Source: Nocardia nova SH22a (GTDB taxonomy: Bacteria; Actinomycetota; Actinomycetes; Mycobacteriales; Mycobacteriaceae). From it: DNA of 64,000 nucleotides. Each line of letters opens with the position of its first letter. Positions within the stretch are counted from its first letter, which is position 1. The stretch spans positions 2,170,001 through 2,234,000 of the forward strand of contig NZ_CP006850.1 of the NCBI RefSeq assembly GCF_000523235.1, in the 5' to 3' direction. Shown here piece after piece: positions 16,589-24,913 of the stretch. The position numbers were made by a program, and so were the translations under genes. A model generated the notes under the pieces. That model ran no database searches. It was given only the letters and a program-made list of their open reading frames with translations, and was not told the origin of the DNA.

Positions 16589-17664
16589 TGCCGGTTCACA
16601 GCGAATTATCGGGCAGCGCAGCGGTTTCCATCGTCGACAACAGCGTGGAAACGACGGCTCCGTCCCGCGAACCCGCGGCTTCGGTGCCGCGCGGAGCCCA
16701 GTCGCCGGTCGAGCCCGCCGCCGCGGCCCGGGGTGGGTTGTCGTGCCCTCCGGCCGCTCCGGTGCACGCCTGGATGCCGGTCAGCCCGTGTGAGCCGCGG
16801 TGTGTGGCGGGCCCGCATGCCGCGGGGCCGCTGCGTACCTCGGTCCGGGTGGCGGGGGTGGTGGGTCTGCTGGCCGCGTTCCCGGTGATCAATCTGATGA
16901 CGCCGCGCTCGCGGCGTTCCGGTCTGCACCGGCGCTGTGCCCGCGCGCTGTTGCGGTGCTGCGGAATCGAATTGCGGATCGTCGACCGGCGCACCACCGC
17001 GGCCGCGACGGCGCCGGTGGTCCGTGACGCGGTGGTCGATCCCGGAATGCTCGTGGTCGCGGGCCATGTCGGCTGGACCGATGTGCTGGCGCTGGCCGCG
17101 GTCTCACCCATGGGGTTCGTCGCGCGCGCCGATCTCGTCTCCTGGCCGCTGCTCGGCCGGTTGGCGCGGTCGATGCGGGTGATCCCGATCGAGCGCGAGC
17201 GGCTGCGGCAGTTGCCGGAGGTGATCGCGGCGATGTCGGCACGGCTGGCGGCGGGTGAGCGCGTCGGGGTCTTCCCGGAGGGCACCACCTGGTGCGGCCG
17301 GGCGCACGGGCGGCTGCGCCCGGCCCTGTTCCAGGCCGCGGTGGACACCGCGACGCCGGTGCAGCCGATCCGCCTGCGCTATCTGGACCGCGACGGCGAG
17401 ATCTCCACGATCCCGGGATTCGTCGGCGTGGACACCTTCCTCGATTCGGCCCGCCGGGTACTGCGGTCCCGCGGTGTCGTCGCCGAACTCGTGCTGCTGC
17501 CGGCCGAGACGCCGGGCGCCGATCGCCACGATCTGGCCCGCCGCTGTGACCAGGCCGTCCGCGGCCGCACCGAAGTGCACATCGACGCGCATGCCACCGC
17601 CGTGGGCACCGGGCCCACTCGCGAAATCGTCCTCGCCGAGCCAGAATCCGCGCACTCGGCCTGA
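16585..17664 (+). CDS. Lysophospholipid acyltransferase (PlsC-like, Rv3026c-like)
   Basis: A 359-residue 1-acylglycerol-3-phosphate acyltransferase-like protein. After a Pro/Ala-rich leader of about 80 residues a hydrophobic helix (VAGVVGLLAAFPVINLM) precedes the catalytic HX4D motif in VAGHVGWTDVLAL and the phosphate-binding GVFPEGTTW block. It transfers an acyl chain to a lysolipid hydroxyl at the membrane. The preceding OlsB-like and this OlsA-like gene overlap by four bases, a pairing known from ornithine lipid synthesis, so a two-step acylation is plausible. Confidence 0.9.
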   Translation: MMPVHSELSGSAAVSIVDNSVETTAPSREPAASVPRGAQSPVEPAAAARGGLSCPPAAPVHAWMPVSPCEPRCVAGPHAAGPLRTSVRVAGVVGLLAAFPVINLMTPRSRRSGLHRRCARALLRCCGIELRIVDRRTTAAATAPVVRDAVVDPGMLVVAGHVGWTDVLALAAVSPMGFVARADLVSWPLLGRLARSMRVIPIERERLRQLPEVIAAMSARLAAGERVGVFPEGTTWCGRAHGRLRPALFQAAVDTATPVQPIRLRYLDRDGEISTIPGFVGVDTFLDSARRVLRSRGVVAELVLLPAETPGADRHDLARRCDQAVRGRTEVHIDAHATAVGTGPTREIVLAEPESAHSA

Positions 17665-17677
17665 GCCACCCGGCCGC

Positions 17678-18394
17678 TCAGTCGCGCGGCACCAGGCGGT
17701 GCGCGGTGAGCACGATGTGGTCGACGCGGCTGCGCGTGGCCGTGTGCTGCCCTTTCAACCGCCGGAACTCGTCGACGAACTGCACGGCCAGATCACGGAG
17801 TTTGGTGTTGGTTTCCTGCGAGCGCCAGCTCAGCACCCGGAACGCCTGATCGGGGCTGATCCCGTAGGCGAGGACCAGCGCCCCCTTGGCCTGCTCGATC
17901 ACCGCCCGGGCCTCGATCAGGTCGGGCAGCACCTCCGATATCGCCTCGTTGCGTTCGCCCGCGATCGTCTCGGTGATGTCGACGAAGAAACCGCAGGTGC
18001 CGATGATCGTGCCCGCGTCGTCGGCGAGATGATCGCCGACCACGATGATGTCGCGGGACTGCCCGTCGCTGTCGACGATGCGGTGCTGTCCGCAGATCGG
18101 GTCGCCGGTCTCGAGAGCCGTGGCGATGCTGTCCGCCATGCGTTCGCGGTCGTCGGGGTGTTTGTGCGACAACAGCAGGTCGGTGGAGGGTTCGGTGTCG
18201 GCGGGGTAGCCGTACATCCGGGCCACCTCCTCCGACCACTCCCAGCGCTGGTCGGCGAACCAGAACCGGAACCAGCCGACGCCGCCGCACGGCTCCGCGC
18301 CGAGGACGGTTGTCACGAGATCGAGCTCTGCGGCGGCGGGCCGCGGTTCCGTACTCACCGTCACAGTATCCGTCGGACCGCGATCACCCCGCAT
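17678..18394 (-). CDS. PAS-ANTAR domain protein
   Basis: A 238-residue regulator with an N-terminal PAS fold (about residues 35-145, with GVGWFRFWFADQRWEWSEEV and GTCGFFVDITETI) and a C-terminal ANTAR domain (about 155-215, with IEARAVIEQAKGALVLAYGI). ANTAR domains bind paired RNA hairpins to prevent termination, so this is probably a soluble antitermination sensor. The start is uncertain: GTG at 18358 (residue 13) is an alternative. It ends 14 bases from the convergent acyltransferase. Confidence 0.87.
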   Translation of the reverse strand: MRGDRGPTDTVTVSTEPRPAAAELDLVTTVLGAEPCGGVGWFRFWFADQRWEWSEEVARMYGYPADTEPSTDLLLSHKHPDDRERMADSIATALETGDPICGQHRIVDSDGQSRDIIVVGDHLADDAGTIIGTCGFFVDITETIAGERNEAISEVLPDLIEARAVIEQAKGALVLAYGISPDQAFRVLSWRSQETNTKLRDLAVQFVDEFRRLKGQHTATRSRVDHIVLTAHRLVPRD

Positions 18395-18577
18395 ACCAGG
18401 TCGGACGAGGGGCCTCGCGGAGGCGAGGTTTCCGGTTTGGTGCGCGGGTTTCGGGGCATTTCGAAACATGCGAGTGTCGACCCGCGCCGAATCGGCGCCG
18501 GTGATGCTCGCGGTCCGAGGCGGCGCGGTGTGCGCGGCCCGGACCGGCCGTTCGACATCGAGAGGACCGGATCGTTC

Positions 18578-18784
18578 GTGGTTGCGCTGCTTGTGGGGAT
18601 CGGGTTCGTCTCGCTGATCGTCATCTCGATGTACGCGGTGGTGGTCGCGGTGTGGTCGGCGAGACTGCGCAGCCGGTACGCGACCCCCGCCCGCCGCGCG
18701 TCGAGCCGCGCGCGGCTGGTCGCGAAAACCGTTGTGAGCCAGTCCTTCGGCCCGGAGCGCGCCGCCGCGGACGCCATGCGGTGA
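18578..18784 (+). CDS. Small single-pass membrane protein, hypothetical
   Basis: A 68-residue open frame with GTG start, supported by a GAGAGGA ribosome site nine bases upstream and actinomycete codon use. One N-terminal transmembrane helix (ALLVGIGFVSLIVISMYAVV) is followed by a strongly basic tail (RLRSRYATPARRASSRARL). I recognise no family. It lies between the divergent PAS-ANTAR gene and the RR-PP2C gene on the same strand as the latter, so it may belong to the signalling block. Confidence 0.5.
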   Translation: MVALLVGIGFVSLIVISMYAVVVAVWSARLRSRYATPARRASSRARLVAKTVVSQSFGPERAAADAMR

Positions 18785-18931
18785 TTCGCGTGCCGCGATG
18801 ACCGGCGCCCCGGGTACATCGGGCGGTGCGGACCGGCGTCGGCTACGATCAGCTCGCCTCACGGTCGAGCAACAGGCCGCTGAGCAAGTCGGCGTGCGCT
18901 CAGGCCGCCACTTCTTCGATCGGAGGCAGCA

Positions 18932-20308
18932 TTGTCGAAACGTGCCGCTCCTGGCACGGTCGTCTCCCGCTCGTCCATGGTCGGTCTGTCGATTCCGAGA
19001 GGGCGCGACATCTCGGCTCGCGCGGTGCCGCGCGTACCCACCGATACTCGGGCGGGCAACCCTCGTGGTGGGGATCGGTCCGCCGACCTCTCCGCGTCGG
19101 CATCGCTGCCGTCGGCCGGACGCGCGGCGCCCATCGGGCAGACGATTCTGCTCGTGGAGGACGATCCGGGTGATGCCCTGCTGGTCGAGGAACTCGTGGC
19201 CGACGGCGCGCTCGGCGCGCGGCTGGAACACGTGCGGTCGCTGTCCGAAGCGGGTGCCTGGCTGGCCGCGAGACTGCCCGATTGTGTTCTGCTGGACCTG
19301 AATCTGCCCGATTCGCAGGGACTGGACGCGCTCGCTCAGCTGCGCGAATACACCGATCAGGTCGCGGTCGTGGTGATGACCGGACTGGACGAGGAACAGA
19401 CCGGGCTGGCCGCGATGGCGGCCGGCGCCGAGGACTATCTGGTCAAGGGCCGGGTCGAACCGGAGTGGTTCGGTCGCGCCGTGCGGTACGCGATTCAGCG
19501 CAAGCAGGCCGAGCGCACGGCCACCGCGTTGCGCGCGACGACGATGCGGGCCCAGGAGAACGCCCGTCTGGAGCGTGGTCTGCTGCCCAAACCGCTGCTG
19601 CGCGGCGAACCGGTCATCGATGTGGTCTCGCGATACCGGCCGGGCCGGGCCTACTCGCTGCTGGGCGGCGATTTCTACGACGTGATCCAGGAGGCCGACG
19701 GCACCGTCCACGCGCTGATCGGCGATGTGGCCGGTCACGGACCGGACGAGGCGGCGATCGGCGTCGGCCTGCGGCTGGCCTGGCGCACCCTCGTATTGAG
19801 CGGCGTCACCGGGCCCCGGCAATTGGAGCTGCTCGAGCAGGTGCTCGTCGCCGAGCGGACCGGCCCGCAGATCTTCGCGACCCTCACCGCCCTGTACGCC
19901 CCGCCCGGGCGCGGACAGGTGCAGGTGATCCGCGCCGGACATCCCGGCATGCTGGTACGCCGGCCCGGCGGCACCGAATGGCTCGAGGTCCGCGGCGGCC
20001 CGGCGCTCGGATTCGTCCCGGGCCGCGCGGACTGGCCGGTGCATCACGTCGACGTACCGGTGGGCACCGGCCTGGTGCTGTTCACCGACGGCCTGTTCGA
20101 GGCGCGGACCAGCACCGACGGCATGCGCCTGGAGGAGGAGGGCCTGCTGTCGATGGCGGCCGCGGTATCGCTGGACGATCCCGCGGACTACCTGGACGAG
20201 TTGTTGGGCCGAGTCGAGGACGCTGCCGCCCCGGCGGGAGGTCTGGACGACGACGTGGCCGTGGTCTATCTGCGCTGGCGCGAACGTGGGAACGAGCGGG
20301 AGCGGTGA
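18932..20308 (+). CDS. Response regulator with PP2C (SpoIIE/RsbU-type) phosphatase domain
   Basis: A 458-residue fusion. After about 65 residues of disordered leader comes a receiver domain (TILLVEDDPGDALLVEELV, phospho-acceptor Asp122 in CVLLDLNLPDS), then a short coiled linker and a PP2C Ser/Thr phosphatase domain (YSLLGGDFYDVI, IGDVAGHGPDEAA, GLDDDVAVVYL with metal-binding Asp residues). Such proteins dephosphorylate STAS anti-anti-sigma factors, which fits the STAS/SigF genes 2 kb downstream. The start is a TTG with a strong CGGAGG ribosome site. Confidence 0.9.
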   Translation: MSKRAAPGTVVSRSSMVGLSIPRGRDISARAVPRVPTDTRAGNPRGGDRSADLSASASLPSAGRAAPIGQTILLVEDDPGDALLVEELVADGALGARLEHVRSLSEAGAWLAARLPDCVLLDLNLPDSQGLDALAQLREYTDQVAVVVMTGLDEEQTGLAAMAAGAEDYLVKGRVEPEWFGRAVRYAIQRKQAERTATALRATTMRAQENARLERGLLPKPLLRGEPVIDVVSRYRPGRAYSLLGGDFYDVIQEADGTVHALIGDVAGHGPDEAAIGVGLRLAWRTLVLSGVTGPRQLELLEQVLVAERTGPQIFATLTALYAPPGRGQVQVIRAGHPGMLVRRPGGTEWLEVRGGPALGFVPGRADWPVHHVDVPVGTGLVLFTDGLFEARTSTDGMRLEEEGLLSMAAAVSLDDPADYLDELLGRVEDAAAPAGGLDDDVAVVYLRWRERGNERER

Positions 20309-21921
20309 CCGCGACGCGACGCCGTGACGGGGTCGTCGGACGCTTCACCGTGCAGGCGTGGTTCCAGATCGTGCTGGGGCTGATGATCGTGATCATCGTC
20401 CTCGGCGCGGTCGTGGCCGGGCAGGTCATCGCACGGACGAACGCGGTGACCGATCGGCTGCTCGATCGCACCCAGCCCACCGCCACCGAGGCGTACCGGC
20501 TGCAGGCGGCGCTGGTCAATCAGGAGACCGGTCTGCGTGGTTTCGCGGTCGCCGGTGATCCGCAGTTCCTCGAGCCGTACAACCAGGGGGTTCGCGACGA
20601 GATCGCCGCGGTCGCCCGGATCCGGGAGCTGGCGGACGGGCGGGCGAAACTGCTCGCCGACCTCGACGCCGTCGAGTCGTCGGCCCGCCGCTGGCGCGCC
20701 GAATACGCCGATCCGCTGATCGCCGCCGGTGGGTACGCCCGCGCCGCGGACCCGACGTCGCTGGTCGACCGCGGCAAGACGCTCTTCGACGGGTTGCGGG
20801 TGGCGTTCGCCGCCCAGCAGGCCGACGCCGACGCGACGATCGTCGCGGACCGGCACGAACTCGCCGACGCGCGCAACCTGCGCGATCGGGTGCTGATCGC
20901 GGTCGTCGTCGTGGTGCTGCTGACCGGTCTCGCGTTGATCGTGCTCATCCGGCGGCTGGTCGCGCGCCCGCTGGACGAGCTGACCGCGTCGTCACTGCGG
21001 GTCGCGGGCGGTGAGTTCGAGCATCGCATCGGCCCGCGCGGGCCCGCGGATCTGCGGACGGTCGCCGAGGCGGTGGAACAGATGCGGGTCCGGATCGTCA
21101 CGGAGTTGTCGTCCTCGCGCGAACAGGAGAAGCTGCTCGCCCGCCAGGCCGAAGATCTGGACCGGCAGACGGTGCAGCTGCGCCGGTCCAATGCCGAGCT
21201 GGAGCAGTTCGCCTATGTCGCCTCGCACGATCTGCAGGAACCCCTGCGCAAGGTGGCGGCGTTCTGTCAGCTGCTCGAGAAGCGCTACCACGATCGGCTC
21301 GACGATCGGGGCAAGCAGTACATCGACTACGCCGTGGACGGCGCCAAGCGCATGCAGCGGCTGATCAACGATCTGCTCACCTTCTCGCGGGTGGGCCGGG
21401 TGATCGACGGCACCGAACCGGTCGATCTGGACGCCACCCTGGATTCGGCGCTGGACAACCTGTCCGGCGCGATCGAGGATTCGGGCACGGTGATCGAACG
21501 CCCGGAGCGATTGCCCGGGATCACCGGCGACCAGACCCTGCTGACGATGCTGTGGCAGAACCTCGTCGGTAATGCCGTCAAATTCCGCGCACCCGATTCC
21601 GCGCCCCTGGTGCGGATCGAGTGCGAGCCCGCCGACGACCCCGGCGAATGGCGGTTCTCGGTGTCGGACAACGGAATCGGTATCGAGCCCCAGTTCGCCG
21701 AGAAGGTGTTCGTGATCTTCCAGCGCCTGCACAGCCGGGAGGAGTACAGCGGCACCGGCATCGGTCTGGCGCTGTGCAAGAAGATCGTCGAATACCACGG
21801 TGGCGCACTGTGGATCGACACCACCTACACCGGCGGAACCCGCTTCCGCTTCACCCTCGCGGCGCAGACCGCGCCCGCTCTCACCGAATCCGAACCCGTA
21901 GCCGAAGGAGTCGACGCATGA
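20305..21921 (+). CDS. CHASE3 sensor histidine kinase
   Basis: A 538-residue membrane kinase. TM1 (FQIVLGLMIVIIVLGAVVAG, about 17-38) and TM2 (VLIAVVVVVLLTGLALIVLI, about 193-213) flank a periplasmic helical CHASE3 domain with QAALVNQETGLRGFAVAGD. HAMP, a coiled coil, HisKA (FAYVASHDLQEPLRKVAAF) and HATPase (NLVGNAVKFRAPDS, VSDNGIGIEPQF, GTGIGLALCKKI) follow. The SHDLQEPLR type is common in phytochrome-like kinases paired with Rcp1-type regulators. The GTG start overlaps the upstream stop by four bases. Confidence 0.93.
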   Translation: MTATRRRDGVVGRFTVQAWFQIVLGLMIVIIVLGAVVAGQVIARTNAVTDRLLDRTQPTATEAYRLQAALVNQETGLRGFAVAGDPQFLEPYNQGVRDEIAAVARIRELADGRAKLLADLDAVESSARRWRAEYADPLIAAGGYARAADPTSLVDRGKTLFDGLRVAFAAQQADADATIVADRHELADARNLRDRVLIAVVVVVLLTGLALIVLIRRLVARPLDELTASSLRVAGGEFEHRIGPRGPADLRTVAEAVEQMRVRIVTELSSSREQEKLLARQAEDLDRQTVQLRRSNAELEQFAYVASHDLQEPLRKVAAFCQLLEKRYHDRLDDRGKQYIDYAVDGAKRMQRLINDLLTFSRVGRVIDGTEPVDLDATLDSALDNLSGAIEDSGTVIERPERLPGITGDQTLLTMLWQNLVGNAVKFRAPDSAPLVRIECEPADDPGEWRFSVSDNGIGIEPQFAEKVFVIFQRLHSREEYSGTGIGLALCKKIVEYHGGALWIDTTYTGGTRFRFTLAAQTAPALTESEPVAEGVDA

Positions 21922-22364
21922 CCGATCCACTGGGCCAGCCCATCGACATCCTGCTCGTGGAGGACGATCCCGGCGACGAGCTGATGACGCGGGAGGCATT
22001 CGAGGACAACAAGATCGGCAACACACTGCACGTCGCGCACGACGGACAGGAGGCACTCGATTTCCTCTATCGCGAGGGAGAATTCACCGAGGCGCCGCGG
22101 CCGGACCTGATTCTGCTCGATCTGAATCTCCCGAAATACGACGGCCGCCAGATTCTGGAAAAGATCAAATCGGATCCGGATCTGAATCATATTCCGGTGG
22201 TGGTACTGACCACTTCGGCCGCCGAGGAAGATATTCTGCGCAGTTATCGGCTGCACGCCAACGCGTATGTCACCAAACCGGTCGACCTGGACCAATTCAT
22301 CGCCGCGATCAAGCACATCGACGAATTCTTCGTCCAGGTCGTCCGTCTGCCCAGGCAGTCGTGA
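21918..22364 (+). CDS. Single-domain response regulator, Rcp1-like
   Basis: A 148-residue receiver-only protein. DILLVEDDPGDELMTREAF holds the acidic pair, LILLDLNLPKYDG the phospho-acceptor Asp, VVVLTTSAAEED the switch Thr and AYVTKPVDLDQF the conserved Lys. There is no output domain. It overlaps the kinase stop by four bases and is the natural phosphate acceptor of that kinase. It probably acts by shuttling phosphate or by contact with the RR-PP2C protein. Confidence 0.94.
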   Translation: MTDPLGQPIDILLVEDDPGDELMTREAFEDNKIGNTLHVAHDGQEALDFLYREGEFTEAPRPDLILLDLNLPKYDGRQILEKIKSDPDLNHIPVVVLTTSAAEEDILRSYRLHANAYVTKPVDLDQFIAAIKHIDEFFVQVVRLPRQS

Positions 22365-22385
22365 CCGCGCCGGAAACCGTCCGGT

Positions 22386-22751
22386 TCAGTTCGCGGGCGG
22401 GACGTCCGGTGCGGCCAGCGCGGCCTCGACGCTCGGGAACAGTTCCAGCAGCTTGTCCAGCGCCGTCACCTCGATCGGACGGCGCACCGCGGGCGAGGGC
22501 ACGACGCGCAGTGCGCTGGTCTCGTCCTGCGAGACGGTCAGCAGGACGCTCAGTCCCGCCGAGCCGAGAAATCCGACCTCGCTCATATCCAGCACGATGG
22601 CCGCGGCGTTTTCCCGCAGCGCCTCGTCGAGTGCCGATTGCAGTTGCGGTGCGGAATTCATGTCCACCTCGCCGTGCACCGTCACGATCACGGCGGAATC
22701 CGTTCTGCGCTGTTCGGTGCGCAGCGCCGGTGAGACGCGTTCGCCGGTCAT
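22386..22751 (-). CDS. STAS domain anti-sigma factor antagonist
   Basis: A 121-residue STAS protein of the RsbV/SpoIIAA class. DSAVIVTVHGEVDMNSAPQL forms the first strands, and the phosphorylatable Ser loop reads VLDMSEVGFLGSAGLSVLL. Unphosphorylated forms bind anti-sigma kinases and free the sigma factor. The start at 22751 is set by a GGAGGTGG ribosome site; the open frame extends to 22787. It is divergent from rsbW-sigF, and a GTTC-N15-GGGTAT promoter-like site lies upstream. Confidence 0.92.
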   Translation of the reverse strand: MTGERVSPALRTEQRRTDSAVIVTVHGEVDMNSAPQLQSALDEALRENAAAIVLDMSEVGFLGSAGLSVLLTVSQDETSALRVVPSPAVRRPIEVTALDKLLELFPSVEAALAAPDVPPAN

Positions 22752-22865
22752 CGGGCCACCTCCGGCGCCAGGTGATGCGTACCGCATGTGGTCACTTCGA
22801 TACCTCCGACAAATCGCTGTCTGTGCCGCGGGCAGCGGCCCGGCGAATAGTCGCCGGTGAACAAC

Positions 22866-22890
22866 ATACCCGTTTCGTCGCGGATCGAAC
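22866..22890 (-). promoter_or_regulatory. Possible SigF/SigB-type promoter for the STAS gene
   Basis: Read on the minus strand, GTTC (22890-22887) and GGGTAT (22871-22866) are separated by 15 bases. This fits the SigB/SigF-class consensus GTTT-N14-17-GGGTAT with one change in the -35. It is about 115 bases upstream of the STAS start codon, which would make that gene part of the stress regulon. Not confirmed. Confidence 0.45.
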
Positions 22891-22978
22891 GGCCGCGGTC
22901 GAAACGATCGGCCGATACCGCGCGGGCGCTCGCGTAGGCTGGGAAACCGTTTCGCGACACGACAATTGGGAGCAAGGA

Positions 22979-23413
22979 ATGGGCATGGCGGAGAAGGTGT
23001 CTCCCGAGGCGGGGACCACTGCGATCGGATTCCGGGTTCCGGCCGTCGCGGACCAATTGATCATGACCCGCGCCTTGACCGAAACCGTGGCACTCGTGGC
23101 CGATTTCGGCATCGACGAGGCGACCGACATCCGGCTGGCCGTCGACGAGGTGGTCAGCGCCCTGATCGTGGACGCCGTCGCCGGATCGGAGATCGACTGC
23201 ACGTTCACCGCGGGTGAGTCGACGATGGATGTGCGGGTGGCCGCCGTCACCACCGGCGCGGACTGTCCGGATACCGGTGGTTTCGGCTGGCACATCGTCT
23301 CGACGCTGACGCAGTGGGTACACACCTCGAACTCCGGTTACGACGAGTCCGCGGGCGGCTGGCCGACCGTCGTCGAATTCCGTTGGGCGCGTGGCGGAAC
23401 CGATGTCGCCTGA
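22979..23413 (+). CDS. rsbW: Anti-sigma factor UsfX/RsbW-like
   Basis: A 144-residue GHKL-fold anti-sigma factor. ADFGIDEATDIRLAVDEVVS matches the N-box helix, but the usual Asn (as in [12 protein letters not shown]) is replaced by Ala, as also in mycobacterial UsfX, and GGFGWHIVSTLTQWVH matches the UsfX C-terminal motif. It should hold SigF inactive, with weakened ATP use. The SigF gene overlaps its end by 11-23 bases. The ATG at 22979 has a GGGAGCAAGGA ribosome site; a second ATG follows six bases later. Confidence 0.88.
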   Translation: MGMAEKVSPEAGTTAIGFRVPAVADQLIMTRALTETVALVADFGIDEATDIRLAVDEVVSALIVDAVAGSEIDCTFTAGESTMDVRVAAVTTGADCPDTGGFGWHIVSTLTQWVHTSNSGYDESAGGWPTVVEFRWARGGTDVA

Positions 23414-24233
23414 CAACAGCGCGGATTCCGCGCCGAAGACACCGGCGGCGCGCACCGGCTCCGGCCGGGCCCATGCCGACGGCTACGACGATGTCGCGCC
23501 CCTGTTCGCCGAGCTCGACGCGCTGCCCGCGGACGATCCGCGCCGTGCGCGACTGCGCGAGCGGGTGATCAACCGCTGCCTGCCGCTGGCCGAGCACATC
23601 GCCCGAAAATTCAGCGGGCGGGGTGAGAACTTCGAGGATCTGCTGCAGATCGCGCGGGTGGGACTGGTCGCCGCGGTCGACCGTTTCGACCCTTCGCAGG
23701 GCACGCCGTTCCTGGCCTACGCGGTGCCGACCGTGATGGGCGAGGTGCGCCGCCATTTCCGCGATCACGCCTGGGCGCTGCGGGTGCCCCGGCGGCTCAA
23801 GGAGATCCAGACCTCGCTGGGACCGACGGTGGAGGATCTCTCCCAGCGGCTGGGCCGGATGCCGCGCGCACGGGAGATCGCCGAGGCCATGGGCGCCGAT
23901 CTGGGTGAGGTGACCCAGGCGCTGATCGCGCGCAACGCGTATCAGACCCAATCGCTGGATGTGCAGCCCACCGACGAGGACAGCGGTTCGCGCGCGATCC
24001 TGGACACGATCGGCGACGTGGATCCGACCTTCGGATCGATCGAGAACACCCTCACGGTCAAACCGCTGATCGACGCCCTGCCCGAGCGGGAGCGCTATGT
24101 GCTCACGATGCGGTTCTTCGCCGGGCTGACCCAGGAACAGATCGCCCGCAACCTCGGATGTTCGCAGATGCAGGTCTCGCGCATCCTGTCCCGGACGCTC
24201 AAACAACTGCGGGACGAGGCGCTGCGTGACTGA
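23391..24233 (+). CDS. sigF: RNA polymerase sigma factor, SigB/SigF/SigG subfamily
   Basis: A 280-residue sigma factor. Region 2 includes RLRERVINRCLPLAEHIARK, FEDLLQIARVGLVAAVDRFD and GTPFLAYAVPTVMGEVRRHF. Region 3 has RVPRRLKEIQTSLGPTVEDL, and region 4 ends with GLTQEQIARNLGCSQMQVSR. It directs RNA polymerase to general-stress and stationary-phase promoters. The GTG at 23391 and the ATG at 23403 are both possible starts; both overlap the anti-sigma gene, giving the rsbW-sigF coupling known from mycobacteria. Confidence 0.93.
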   Translation: MAEPMSPDNSADSAPKTPAARTGSGRAHADGYDDVAPLFAELDALPADDPRRARLRERVINRCLPLAEHIARKFSGRGENFEDLLQIARVGLVAAVDRFDPSQGTPFLAYAVPTVMGEVRRHFRDHAWALRVPRRLKEIQTSLGPTVEDLSQRLGRMPRAREIAEAMGADLGEVTQALIARNAYQTQSLDVQPTDEDSGSRAILDTIGDVDPTFGSIENTLTVKPLIDALPERERYVLTMRFFAGLTQEQIARNLGCSQMQVSRILSRTLKQLRDEALRD

Positions 24234-24318
24234 TCGGTGACATCGCCGCCGCATGGTGCGCGCGAAAGCGGGTATCGCGGTGGCGAGAAGATCATCGGCT
24301 GCGATCGGAGTGAGAGTT

Positions 24319-24813
24319 ATGAGCGTGTTTCGGAATCCTCTGGACGACCATGTCCGGGGCGCCGGGATACGTGATTCACGCCCGGCCGGGATCGAACCGT
24401 TCGGATCCGATTTCCCGTCCGAGGCCGTCCGGATCGCCGAGGTGCGCCACCGGCTGCGGGACTGGTTACAGCGCGCCGGGATCGGCCCGGACCAGGTCTA
24501 CGATGTGCTGCTGGCCGTGGACGAGGCCTGCACCAATGCCGTCGAGCACGGATATCGCGACGGTCCCGGCATCGTCCGCCTGCGCGGTGAGATCGGCGGA
24601 TCCGGCCTGCATCTGTCGATCGTCGACCACGGCAGCTGGGAACCGACGGGTGAATCGGCGAACCCGCTGCGCGGTCGCGGGCTGATGATGATGCGCGCCC
24701 TCGTCGACGATGTCGGCATCAGCACCGGCGCCGAGGGCACGCGGGTCGATCTGTACGCCGGAATACGCCCCGCGCATCGGGATTCGGCCGTATTCGGCGG
24801 CGGCGAATCGTGA
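24319..24813 (+). CDS. ATP-binding anti-sigma factor kinase (second RsbW-like)
   Basis: A 164-residue GHKL ATPase. Unlike the UsfX-like protein upstream it has an intact N-box ([18 protein letters not shown]) and G-boxes ([10 protein letters not shown] and [15 protein letters not shown]), so it should bind ATP and phosphorylate STAS proteins. The first 35 residues are non-conserved. Start at 24319 with an upstream GGAGTGAGAG; the frame is open to 24253. It follows sigF by 85 bases and may add a second input to the switch. Confidence 0.9.
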   Translation: MSVFRNPLDDHVRGAGIRDSRPAGIEPFGSDFPSEAVRIAEVRHRLRDWLQRAGIGPDQVYDVLLAVDEACTNAVEHGYRDGPGIVRLRGEIGGSGLHLSIVDHGSWEPTGESANPLRGRGLMMMRALVDDVGISTGAEGTRVDLYAGIRPAHRDSAVFGGGES

Positions 24814-24913
24814 TCCGCGGCGCCCGGTCCGCCGCGCACCGCGGGACTTTTTCGCGGCGTGCGCGGGTTGTATGGGGGCAAGATGGGGGAGGACCCGATC
24901 CGAAGGAGGAAGT

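Noticed and set aside
17678..20047. 789-codon minus-strand open frame extending the PAS-ANTAR gene upstream
   Set aside because: The extension lies opposite the RR-PP2C gene and has no domain; the PAS-ANTAR protein is complete from 18394.
19282..20304. Upstream extension of the CHASE3 kinase frame through the RR-PP2C gene
   Set aside because: It is an alternate reading of the PP2C gene, and GTG at 20305 with a four-base overlap gives a normal kinase with TM1 in place.
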